From assembly GCF_049366555.1 (NCBI RefSeq), contig NZ_JBMMGT010000040.1, positions 1 through 16,820 on the forward strand: a stretch of 16,820 nucleotides of DNA. Reading direction: 5' to 3'. Every line of letters begins with the position of its first letter. Position 1 is the stretch's first letter. Shown here piece after piece: positions 7,532 to 14,527 of this stretch. Source of the stretch: Avibacterium volantium_A. GTDB lineage: Bacteria > Pseudomonadota > Gammaproteobacteria > Enterobacterales > Pasteurellaceae. Both the position numbers and the translations under genes were made by a program. The notes below the pieces were generated by a model, which was not told the origin of the DNA, ran no database searches, and saw nothing but the letters and a program-made list of their open reading frames with translations.

Positions 7532-8335
7532 TTATACATTCACCATAAAACGCTGAATACGTCCTGCTTTTTCCTCTTCTTCGCGGATTGTTAACACTTC
7601 ACAGCCATCGGCGGTAACCACAATTTGATGCTCAAATTGTGCGGAATGACTGCGATCTTTGGTTTTTACCGTCCAACCATCGCCCATTAAACGCACTTCA
7701 CGTTTGCCCGCGTTGATCATCGGCTCAATGGTGAACACCATTCCTTCTTTCAGGATTACACCGCCGTCATCACCGTCATAATGTAGCACTTGTGGATCGT
7801 TGTGAAATTCCGTGCCGATACCGTGTCCGCAATATTCACGCACCACGCTAAAGCCTTGCGATTCCGCATATTTTTGGATTGCTTTGCCGATTTCTCTTAA
7901 GCGAATACCCGGTTTGATCGTGCGTAAACCGATATATAGGGCTTCTTGGGTGGCGTCCACTAATTTTTTGCTGCGAATACTTGGTTCGCCAACGATAAAC
8001 ATTTTGGAATTATCGCCGTAGTAGCCATCTTTGATCACGGTAACATCAATGTTCACAATATCACCGTTTTTTAGCTGTTTTCCTTCACTTGGAATGCCGT
8101 GGCACACCACTTCGTTAATGGAAATACAAGTAGCTTTTGGGAAGCCGTGATAGCCTAAGCAAGCGGGGATCACTTTTTGTTGTTCCACCATATACTCGTG
8201 GCAAATGCGATCTAATTCCCCTGTGGTAACGCCTGCTTTCACATAGGGTTCAATCATTACTAACACGTCTGAAGCCAATTTGCAGGCTTCGCGCAGTTTT
8301 TCGATTTCTTGTTCTGTTCTAATTGGAATTGCCAT
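7532..8335 (-). CDS. map: Type I methionine aminopeptidase
   Basis: Cytoplasmic metalloprotease that removes the initiator methionine from new proteins with small second residues. The 267-residue length and every ligand position agree with the E. coli enzyme: Asp97 and Asp108 (NIDVTVIKDGYYGDNS), His171 (CGHGIGTEFH), Glu204 (FTIEP) and Glu235 (QFEHQ), with the substrate-contact His79. The start ATG at 8335 has an excellent AGGAGAAG ribosome binding site. It is divergent from erpA across a 135-base gap and lies upstream of glnD in the same direction, separated by 145 bases of repeat-rich spacer. Co-transcription with glnD is possible because I see no proper terminator between them. Confidence 0.97.
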   Translation of the reverse strand: MAIPIRTEQEIEKLREACKLASDVLVMIEPYVKAGVTTGELDRICHEYMVEQQKVIPACLGYHGFPKATCISINEVVCHGIPSEGKQLKNGDIVNIDVTVIKDGYYGDNSKMFIVGEPSIRSKKLVDATQEALYIGLRTIKPGIRLREIGKAIQKYAESQGFSVVREYCGHGIGTEFHNDPQVLHYDGDDGGVILKEGMVFTIEPMINAGKREVRLMGDGWTVKTKDRSHSAQFEHQIVVTADGCEVLTIREEEEKAGRIQRFMVNV

Positions 8336-8404
8336 AACTTCTCCTTGACAAAAATTTTGTGCGCTATTTTACCACCTTTACGTGGAAAAATCCTTGATAA
8401 ATTC

Positions 8405-8433
8405 TTGAATGGTTTACTTGGTTATTAGATAAT
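8405..8433 (+). promoter_or_regulatory. erpA promoter
   Basis: -35 TTGAAT (8405-8410) and -10 GATAAT (8428-8433) are 17 bases apart. The predicted start near 8440 leaves a leader of about 30 bases before the erpA ATG. It lies in the divergent map-erpA gap. erpA is under IscR control in E. coli, but I cannot identify a convincing IscR site here. Confidence 0.6.
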
Positions 8434-8470
8434 AGCCAACTTACAATTTACAAGGATAGAAGCGAGATAA

Positions 8471-8815
8471 ATGATGACAGATATGGCAATCCCTTTAACC
8501 TTTACCGATGCGGCTGCTAATAAAGTAAAAGCCTTGATCACAGAAGAAGAAAATAGCGAGCTTAAATTACGCGTTTATATCACAGGCGGCGGTTGTAGCG
8601 GTTTCCAATATGGCTTTACTTTTGATGAAAAAGTAAACGAGGGCGATCTCACCATTGAGAATTCTGGTGTGCAGTTAGTGATTGATCCAATGAGTTTGCA
8701 ATATTTAATTGGCGGCACGGTGGATTATACCGAAGGGCTGGAAGGCTCGCGTTTTGTGGTAAATAACCCTAACGCCACAACCACTTGTGGTTGCGGTTCA
8801 TCTTTCAGCATCTAA
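8471..8815 (+). CDS. erpA: Iron-sulfur cluster insertion protein ErpA
   Basis: An A-type carrier that hands [4Fe-4S] or [2Fe-2S] clusters to client enzymes, including those of isoprenoid synthesis in E. coli, where it is essential. The 114-residue protein aligns end to end with E. coli ErpA as I remember it. The three ligand cysteines are in the expected places: Cys42 in GGGCSGFQYGF, and Cys106 and Cys108 in TTCGCGSSFSI at the very C-terminus. The first of two adjacent ATGs (8471) gives the family length. AAGGA lies rather far upstream (8452-8456), and GCGAG is nearer. yacL starts 13 bases after its stop, so the two form one transcript, probably with mrcB. Confidence 0.97.
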   Translation: MMTDMAIPLTFTDAAANKVKALITEEENSELKLRVYITGGGCSGFQYGFTFDEKVNEGDLTIENSGVQLVIDPMSLQYLIGGTVDYTEGLEGSRFVVNNPNATTTCGCGSSFSI

Positions 8816-8828
8816 CCCAATTCGCAAA

Positions 8829-9188
8829 ATGGATTATCAATTTTTTGCCCAAGGCGGACAAATTTCAGCCAAGTGTTCAATGGGACACGAAGCCTTGGCA
8901 AATTGGCTTAATACAGAAGTGCGGTCAAATTCTCAGCTAATTTCCACCGCACTTTCTCTTATCAATCAAGCACGCCAAGCGCCAATGCAGGATTTTAAAT
9001 TGCTCGGTGCAGAATACAGCGTATTTATCAGCGCAGATGAAGTGATGGTGCGTGCGAATAATCTTTCTATTGATGAACAGCAAGAACTTGAACAAGATTT
9101 CCATTATTATGATGAAGAAAGTTTAGCTTTTTGTGGTTTGGAAGATTTTGAGCAGTTTTTACAATCTTATTTATCCTTTAATCGCTAA
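8829..9188 (+). CDS. yacL: UPF0231 family protein YacL
   Basis: A 119-residue cytoplasmic protein of unknown function. It matches E. coli YacL in length and in the conserved blocks MDY.F at the start, MGHE (18-21), DEVMVRAN (70-77), and YYDEESLAFCGLEDF (93-107). I chose the ATG at 8829 because it gives the family's MDY start; an upstream GTG at 8787 would overlap erpA and add residues without family support. There is no strong ribosome binding site, so translation is probably coupled to erpA, whose stop is 13 bases away. Residues 30-42 are encoded by an inverted pair of uptake signals (8917-8925 and 8946-8954), a region where the family is variable. Confidence 0.9.
   Translation: MDYQFFAQGGQISAKCSMGHEALANWLNTEVRSNSQLISTALSLINQARQAPMQDFKLLGAEYSVFISADEVMVRANNLSIDEQQELEQDFHYYDEESLAFCGLEDFEQFLQSYLSFNR
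8917..8954. repeat. Inverted uptake-signal pair inside yacL
   Basis: AAGTGCGGT (8917-8925) and ACCGCACTT (8946-8954) are perfect inverted copies 20 bases apart. Both are in frame within the yacL coding region and would give a 9-bp stem in the mRNA. Such pairs are usual in terminators between genes and uncommon inside an intact gene. Confidence 0.85.
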
Positions 9189-9221
9189 GGTTCGGGCCAG
9201 ATAACTAGGTATAACAGAGCA

Positions 9222-11600
9222 ATGTCAGAAAGTAACTCAACGCCAGAAACACAACCAACGGCTGAAACAAATAAAACGGGCAAGCCCTCACGCAAAAAGC
9301 GTTTGCGTAATTTTTTGCTAAAAGTTGCGTTTGTCGTGGTGTGTTACATCATTTTTTACGGCATTTATTTAGACGGGCAAATTCGTTCCAAAATGGACGG
9401 CCAAATCTGGCAGTTGCCAGCGGAAGTGTATAGCCGTATTGAATCCATTCGTTTAAGCGATGATCTTAGCCTTGAACAAGTGAAGCAACGCCTGCTCGAA
9501 AATGATTATCGCCAAACCACAATGGTGGCTGCACCAGGGGATTTCAAAATTGAAGATAACACCATTGTTTTGTTGCGTGGTGCTTTTCCATTTCCTGTTC
9601 AACCTGAAGCACAGCGTGTTTTTCGCTTACGCTTTAAAGACAATAAATTAGCGGTGATTGAAGATTTGGTGAATGTGAAAGCCATTGATGAATTTCCGCT
9701 TGCACCAAAATTAATCGCAATGTTGCAATCAGAAAAAGAAGAGCGCTTAACCCTTTCTTTGCAAAATTACCCAAGATTATTGATTGATACCTTACTTTTA
9801 ACCGAAGATCGCCGTTTTTACGAACACGAAGGCATAAGCCCTTTAGGCATTGCAAGGGCAATGGTGGCAAACTTTCAAGCTGGCCATCGTGTGCAGGGCG
9901 GAAGTACCTTAACTCAGCAGTTGGTTAAAAATCTTTTCCTTTCTAACGAACGCACCTTTACAAGAAAAATCAACGAAGCCTTGATGGCGTTGATTTTAGA
10001 TTGGCGTTATGACAAAAACCGCATTTTAGAAACCTATCTCAACGAAATTTATCTCGGGCAAAACGGCAACACGCAAATTCACGGTTTTGAATTAGCGAGC
10101 CATTTTTATTTTGGCCGCTCAATTCGTGAAATTAATTTGGATCAAATCGCCTTATTGGTGGGAATGGTGAAAGGCCCTTCGCTGTATAATCCTTGGCGCA
10201 ATCCTGAAAACGCCCTTGAACGCCGTAATGTGGTGTTGCGTTTATTGCTTGAACACAAAGTGATTGGGCAAGAACTTTATGATATGTTGAGCAAACGCCC
10301 TCTTGGCGTACAAAAACGTGGGCAAATTAACCGTAAATATCCTGCCTTTATTCAAACCTTACAGGCAGAACTTCGCCAGCAGTTAGGCGAAAATCACGCA
10401 AGTAGTTTATCTGGCACACGCATTTTTTCTACCTTGGATATTAAACAGCAGCACTATGCAGAACAAGCGGTGATTAATGCGGTTTCTGAATTGCAGTTAA
10501 AATATAAAAATCCTTATTTAGAATCAGCAATGATCGTGGCAGATTATCGCAATGGTGAGATCAAAGCCATTGTGGGCGGTCTGCAAACCAACTATGCGGG
10601 CTTTAACCGTGCGTTAAATGCTAGACGACAAATTGGCTCATTAGTAAAACCTTCAATTTATTTGACCGCACTTACTGAACCGAGCGAATTTCGTTTAAAT
10701 ACGCCAATTCAAAATCAGCCGATTACCATTCGCACCAAAGGCAGCCCACCTTGGCAGCCGCGCAACTATGATCGCCGTTATAGTGGATCAGTGATGCTAA
10801 TGGACGCGCTCGCTCGCTCATTAAACATTCCAACGGTGAATATCGGAATGAAAGTGGGCCTAAGCAAAGTGATTGAAACCCAAAAAGCGATGGGCTGGGA
10901 TAAAGTGAAAATTCCAAAAGTGCCAGCAATGTTGCTAGGATCTTATTCGATCTCTCCTTATGAAGTAACGAAATTGTTCCAAACCATTGCAAACCAAGGG
11001 GGAAATATTCCTCTTGCCACCATTGATAGCATTACTAATCAGCAAGGGGAACTTATTTATCAGCGTCCAATGCAACCAGAACAAGTTGTGCCAGCGCAAG
11101 CCGCTTATGAAACCCTTTTTGCAATGCAGCAAACGGTAGAACGCGGTACGGCACGCAGTTTGCAAAATCAATTTGCTCATTTACGTCTAGCGGGTAAAAC
11201 CGGGACGACAAACTCTGCGCGCGATACTTGGTTTGTGGGGATTGACGGTGAAAATGTGGCCACCGTTTGGCTTGGCCGTGATGACAATGGAGAAACGCGA
11301 TTAACAGGCGCAACAGGCGCATTGCAGGTGTATAAAAACTACTTGCAACGCACGCAGGCGAAAACCTTACGCCCATCAACCCCAGCAGGCATTAAATGGG
11401 TCGGCATTAATAGCTATGGCGGTTGGGATTGCAGTAGCGCACGGCAAATCCCAGTGTGGGCAGAGCGTAACCAATCTTTCTGCTCCGCATCAAGAGAAGC
11501 CGCACCAGAACCGAAACGACAAAGCCTATGGGACGTGTTAAAACCCTCAACTTTAGGTGCTCAGCCCGCTCCAGTGGAAGAGGCTATGCCTGCAAATTAA
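9222..11600 (+). CDS. mrcB: Penicillin-binding protein 1B (bifunctional peptidoglycan synthase)
   Basis: A class A penicillin-binding protein that polymerises lipid II into glycan strands and cross-links them in the periplasm. At 792 residues it has, in order: a basic cytoplasmic tail, a signal anchor at about 33-50, a UB2H-like region at about 75-160, a GT51 glycosyltransferase with catalytic Glu195 in TEDRRFYEHEG, GGSTLTQQLVKN (226-237) and Glu252 in KINEALMAL, then the transpeptidase. The transpeptidase motifs are SLVK (Ser473, Lys476), SLN (533-535) and KTGT (659-662). The order matches PBP1B more than PBP1A. It starts 33 bases after yacL with a poor ribosome binding site, probably in the erpA-yacL transcript. 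Its outer-membrane activator LpoB is not in the window. An uptake signal lies at 10665-10673. Confidence 0.95.
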   Translation: MSESNSTPETQPTAETNKTGKPSRKKRLRNFLLKVAFVVVCYIIFYGIYLDGQIRSKMDGQIWQLPAEVYSRIESIRLSDDLSLEQVKQRLLENDYRQTTMVAAPGDFKIEDNTIVLLRGAFPFPVQPEAQRVFRLRFKDNKLAVIEDLVNVKAIDEFPLAPKLIAMLQSEKEERLTLSLQNYPRLLIDTLLLTEDRRFYEHEGISPLGIARAMVANFQAGHRVQGGSTLTQQLVKNLFLSNERTFTRKINEALMALILDWRYDKNRILETYLNEIYLGQNGNTQIHGFELASHFYFGRSIREINLDQIALLVGMVKGPSLYNPWRNPENALERRNVVLRLLLEHKVIGQELYDMLSKRPLGVQKRGQINRKYPAFIQTLQAELRQQLGENHASSLSGTRIFSTLDIKQQHYAEQAVINAVSELQLKYKNPYLESAMIVADYRNGEIKAIVGGLQTNYAGFNRALNARRQIGSLVKPSIYLTALTEPSEFRLNTPIQNQPITIRTKGSPPWQPRNYDRRYSGSVMLMDALARSLNIPTVNIGMKVGLSKVIETQKAMGWDKVKIPKVPAMLLGSYSISPYEVTKLFQTIANQGGNIPLATIDSITNQQGELIYQRPMQPEQVVPAQAAYETLFAMQQTVERGTARSLQNQFAHLRLAGKTGTTNSARDTWFVGIDGENVATVWLGRDDNGETRLTGATGALQVYKNYLQRTQAKTLRPSTPAGIKWVGINSYGGWDCSSARQIPVWAERNQSFCSASREAAPEPKRQSLWDVLKPSTLGAQPAPVEEAMPAN

Positions 11601-11630
11601 AAATATTCTTAGGTTTTATAAGATAATGCA

Positions 11631-12392
11631 ATGAAACTAATCTTTATTGACTATGAAAATGTCCAACCTAAAACATTAGACTATTTATCACCGAATGATC
11701 ATTTTATTGTGCTTTGTATTGGTGAAAACCAAAAACTCTTGCCTGTTATGCTGATTAAATCTTTGATGATGTTCGGACAAAATTGCCGTATTATTGAATG
11801 CCCAAAAGCTGGAAAAAATGCGTTAGATTTTATTATTGTTGATGAAATGGCGCGTATTACCACAGAATTTCAATTTGATTCTCTTTATATTATTTCCAAA
11901 GATAAGGGCTTTGATTCTATTATTCATTACTATCTTACAAAAGAGCGGATCAAACAAGCTGAGCGATTAGATAGCATAGATCATATTCCCCAAGCCAATC
12001 AGCATTCAATAGATAATAGACAAACTAAAAATATGACTGTATTTGCCTCAAAAATACAGGAGCAAATTGATAAAATAAACAAAATCTCTCCGAAAAGTTT
12101 ACCAAGTAAACCTCAAAGTCAATTTAATTGGGTGAACTCTTTATTAAAAGCAGAGAATCTGGCAGAAAAAGATGTTAAATCCCTAATAAAAATGGTGGAT
12201 TTTTCTCCTGCTCAACCAACAAAATTAAAAAGCTATGTTGATCGTGCCAAAGCAAAATTAAATAGCTTCGAAAAAAGGCATCACCCTAATAAGTTAGAAA
12301 CACAAACAAATTGGCTCAAGAGCTTTTTTAGGGATGATGGCTTAAATGCCTCACAAATTAGTGAAATTAGACAAATTATTTTTTCAAAATAA
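11631..12392 (+). CDS. PIN-like (NYN-type) nuclease-domain protein, accessory
   Basis: A 253-residue protein with an N-terminal PIN-like fold, about residues 1-100. The first strand ends in FIDYENVQ (Asp7, Glu9, Asn10), followed by KNALDFIIVDEMAR (Asp66, Asp71) and YIISKDKGFDSII (Asp91, Asp95). These acidic clusters are where PIN/NYN ribonucleases bind metal, so RNA cleavage is plausible but unproven. Residues 101-160 look like a polar linker. The C-terminus has two similar units, NWVNSLLKAENL (167-178) and NWLKSFFRDDGL (227-238), each followed by a helix-like stretch. Sampled lines are about 30% GC against about 45% in mrcB, and the gene has no uptake signal, both hints of recent acquisition. 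It begins 30 bases after mrcB with no clear ribosome binding site. I do not recognise a named gene. Confidence 0.8.
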   Translation: MKLIFIDYENVQPKTLDYLSPNDHFIVLCIGENQKLLPVMLIKSLMMFGQNCRIIECPKAGKNALDFIIVDEMARITTEFQFDSLYIISKDKGFDSIIHYYLTKERIKQAERLDSIDHIPQANQHSIDNRQTKNMTVFASKIQEQIDKINKISPKSLPSKPQSQFNWVNSLLKAENLAEKDVKSLIKMVDFSPAQPTKLKSYVDRAKAKLNSFEKRHHPNKLETQTNWLKSFFRDDGLNASQISEIRQIIFSK

Positions 12393-12424
12393 TTTTAAAA
12401 CCTCATAAAAATTATTGGGGCTAT

Positions 12425-13960
12425 TTATCTCAAATCCTTACTATAAATCACATTAGTCGGATTTTGTTTATCAATGCCTTGTAAGTTGGGGCTAAAATAA
12501 ATTGGGGTGGTGTACTGAAAAACGGGTAAAACCACATTATCTTGCTGCAATAATTGGCTAATTTGCTGATAAAGTGCGGTGCGTTTTTGCGTAGAAATTG
12601 GCTGTAAACTTTGCTCTAGCAACGTGTCCACTTTTTCATTATGGTAACCCGCTTTATTATCTGGGCTTTTAGAATAAAAATTCATCAAAAATGCAGAAGG
12701 ATCGTTGTAATCAGCACACCAGCCTGAACGAATAATTTGGAAATCCCCTTTGGCGCGTTTTTCCAATAAGGTTTGCCAAGGCACGGGATCAGCTTGAATA
12801 TGAATGAGATCTGATTGCGACCACATTTGCACTAAACGTTGTCCGATGGTGTGATTAAAGCCTTCTTGATCAAAGGTTAAGCGCAACACCAGTGGGGATT
12901 TTTCGGTGATACCATTTTGCTGTAAAAGCTGTTCCACTAGTACGGGCGACCACGCATTTTCAGGTTCGCCTTGCATTGATTGGGGCAGAAAATGATTGCT
13001 AGCAAGACGCGCTTGCTGTTCGCCACGCACTAAATTTCGTGCAGAAGCGAGAAAAACTAAGGATTTTCGCACCGCACTTTTGGCTAGCCTTGGATCGTTA
13101 AAATTAAATTCATAGTAATAAGTACAAAGTTTTGGCAAATAGGTGACTTGCGCATTGCTTTGTTTGGGATTGGCAACAATATCAATGCCCGTTAAGTCTT
13201 GATTTGGCTTGAGTTTTTTATAATCAACCAAGGAAAAGGCGACCTTCTCTGCTTGCCAATAGTAAGGATTTTGCTCTAGGTGAATTTCATCACCTTGCTG
13301 ATCTTTCACATAATACGCGCCATTGCTCACAAAGCCTTGCTGTTCGCCAAAATACCGCGGTAATAAGACTGGGTGCGCCAACATTGCGGGCAAATGGGGC
13401 GTTGCTTTTTCTAAGCGGATTTGTAATTGTTGTGGGGATAAGGCTTGCACGCCGAGCTGTTCCGCATCGGCTTGACCTTGCAGAACTTCCACGGCCTGCT
13501 GAAGATTAATAAAGGCTAAGTATTCTTTTAGCGGGCTATTTGATGTGGCTAATTTTCGCCAGCTTTGCACAAAATCATCAGCGGTTACAGGCAAGCCATT
13601 TGACCATTTTGCTGATTCACGCAAGGTGAATGTCCACACCTTGTTATCTTTCGTTTGCCAGCTCTGCGCAACGGCAGGGATCACATTGCCGTGCGGATCG
13701 TAAATCACCAAGCCTTCTAAAATATCACGCAAAAAATTTGCTTGTTCATCATTCTGCAATTTTTCTGGAGAGATCACTAAATCGCCATAAACACCGCGCA
13801 CTAAGTGGGGGATACGCACTTCAGGCTCAGTGGTAGGCATTTGTGTTGGTGCGGAATTAGGGATCGCAACCTGTTTTGGTTGATCGCAACTGGTTAAGAA
13901 AAAAATTGCACAAAAAAGCACCGCACTTGGCAAAATAGTAGGAAGTTTAAATGATGGCAT
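12425..13960 (-). CDS. Peptide-binding lipoprotein, SBP_bac_5 (OppA/DppA-like) family
   Basis: A 511-residue periplasmic solute-binding protein of the ABC peptide importer type. From the ATG at 13960 the N-terminus is a lipoprotein signal peptide: hydrophobic stretch at residues 8-22, then lipobox LTSC with Cys25 as the acylated residue. The next residues, Asp-Gln, favour retention in the inner membrane by the Lol rule known from E. coli. Family features include AVAQSWQTKDNKVWTFTLRE (96-115), the ADDFVQSWRKL stretch (127-137), and GWCADYNDPSAFLMNF in the C-terminal half. A longer frame to a TTG at 13999 is unlikely because it overlaps the -10 box. No permease or ATPase genes are adjacent, so it must share a distant transporter. 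Oligopeptidase A lies nearby but in the opposite direction. Uptake signals lie at 12572-12580, 13071-13079 and 13920-13928. Confidence 0.93.
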   Translation of the reverse strand: MPSFKLPTILPSAVLFCAIFFLTSCDQPKQVAIPNSAPTQMPTTEPEVRIPHLVRGVYGDLVISPEKLQNDEQANFLRDILEGLVIYDPHGNVIPAVAQSWQTKDNKVWTFTLRESAKWSNGLPVTADDFVQSWRKLATSNSPLKEYLAFINLQQAVEVLQGQADAEQLGVQALSPQQLQIRLEKATPHLPAMLAHPVLLPRYFGEQQGFVSNGAYYVKDQQGDEIHLEQNPYYWQAEKVAFSLVDYKKLKPNQDLTGIDIVANPKQSNAQVTYLPKLCTYYYEFNFNDPRLAKSAVRKSLVFLASARNLVRGEQQARLASNHFLPQSMQGEPENAWSPVLVEQLLQQNGITEKSPLVLRLTFDQEGFNHTIGQRLVQMWSQSDLIHIQADPVPWQTLLEKRAKGDFQIIRSGWCADYNDPSAFLMNFYSKSPDNKAGYHNEKVDTLLEQSLQPISTQKRTALYQQISQLLQQDNVVLPVFQYTTPIYFSPNLQGIDKQNPTNVIYSKDLR

Positions 13961-13990
13961 TGGCTTAAAGGCTGATGTAAAAATAGGGGC

Positions 13991-14019
13991 ATTATACAAA
14001 AACGCCCCTTGATTACCAA
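13991..14019 (-). promoter_or_regulatory. Promoter of the peptide-binding lipoprotein gene
   Basis: On the minus strand, -35 TTGGTA (14014-14019) and a perfect -10 TATAAT (13991-13996) are 17 bases apart. The predicted start near 13984 gives a leader of about 24 bases before the ATG at 13960. It supports that ATG over the TTG at 13999, whose codons overlap the -10. Confidence 0.75.
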
Positions 14020-14041
14020 TTATTCTTTCCGTTCGCGCGCA

Positions 14042-14404
14042 TTATTCTTTCAGGGTTTTAATCCAAAAGAAGAACACCCAATAATGAATCAACAAGCCAA
14101 GCAAAATCGCCGCTTTGCCAAACATAGTCGGCGTGAAATAAAAGCCGATGGCCAGCATTGTGGTGGATAAAATAAGAATACGGATTTTGGTTTTTAAGGT
14201 TAAAGCCCGTTGTTCGCTAAAAGATTGCAGATGTTTTTTGTACAGCTCCGTTTGAATAATCCAGTTATGCAAGCGTTCAGAACCTTGCGCAAAGCAAAAC
14301 ACGGTGAGCAACAAAAAAGGCGTGGTCGGCAGTAGGGGCAAAAATGCACCAATAATGCCAAGCGCCAGTGAAATAAATCCTAAAATGATGTAAATTGCTT
14401 TCAT
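14042..14404 (-). CDS. ybaN: YbaN/DUF454 inner-membrane protein
   Basis: A 120-residue membrane protein of the DUF454 family, function unknown. It shows the family hallmark GIIGAFLPLLPTTPFLLL (16-33) in an N-terminal hydrophobic hairpin, the CFAQGSERLHNWI stretch (37-49), and a second hydrophobic hairpin at about 74-114. I start it at the ATG at 14404, which has GGAAAG eight bases upstream and gives the usual family length. An extension to 14518 would add 38 polar residues and run through its own promoter. It is divergent from opdA and lies 81 bases upstream of the lipoprotein gene, which has its own promoter. Confidence 0.88.
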   Translation of the reverse strand: MKAIYIILGFISLALGIIGAFLPLLPTTPFLLLTVFCFAQGSERLHNWIIQTELYKKHLQSFSEQRALTLKTKIRILILSTTMLAIGFYFTPTMFGKAAILLGLLIHYWVFFFWIKTLKE

Positions 14405-14432
14405 TTTTCTTTCCAAATAAAAATTATTCTCA

Positions 14433-14460
14433 ATTATCCATATTTTTTTAGATTTCTCAA
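14433..14460 (-). promoter_or_regulatory. Putative ybaN promoter, with a weak Fur-like overlap
   Basis: On the minus strand, -35 TTGAGA (14455-14460) and -10 GATAAT (14433-14438) are 16 bases apart. From the -10 onward the strand reads GATAATTGAGAATAATTTTT, which loosely resembles the Fur-box repeat GATAAT-GATAAT-CATTATC. The promoter is reasonable. The Fur site is weak, because matching it needs a one-base insertion. Confidence 0.4.
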
Positions 14461-14516
14461 CCTTGATATTATAAAATCTTGCCTTATTTGTTAGCTTAAT
14501 ACTTTCTTTTAAAAGC

Positions 14517-14522
14517 AAGGAG
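14517..14522 (+). promoter_or_regulatory. opdA ribosome binding site
   Basis: AAGGAG lies five bases before the ATG at 14528, which fixes the start of oligopeptidase A. I could not find a convincing sigma70 promoter for this gene in the divergent gap. Confidence 0.8.
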
Positions 14523-14527
14523 CTTTT

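Noticed and set aside
8787..8828. Upstream GTG start for yacL overlapping erpA
   Set aside because: YacL proteins begin with MDY, which is at 8829; the added residues are the erpA tail read in another frame.
12393..12424. Terminator between the PIN-like gene and the lipoprotein gene
   Set aside because: Only weak AT pairing and a 4-bp CCTC/GGGG match are visible, with no U-run, so I do not call it.
13961..13999. TTG start extending the binding lipoprotein
   Set aside because: It would overlap the -10 box, and it moves the lipoprotein signal peptide away from the N-terminus.
14405..14518. Extended ybaN start at 14518
   Set aside because: The extra 38 residues are polar, unlike the family, and cross the predicted promoter; the ATG at 14404 has its own ribosome binding site.
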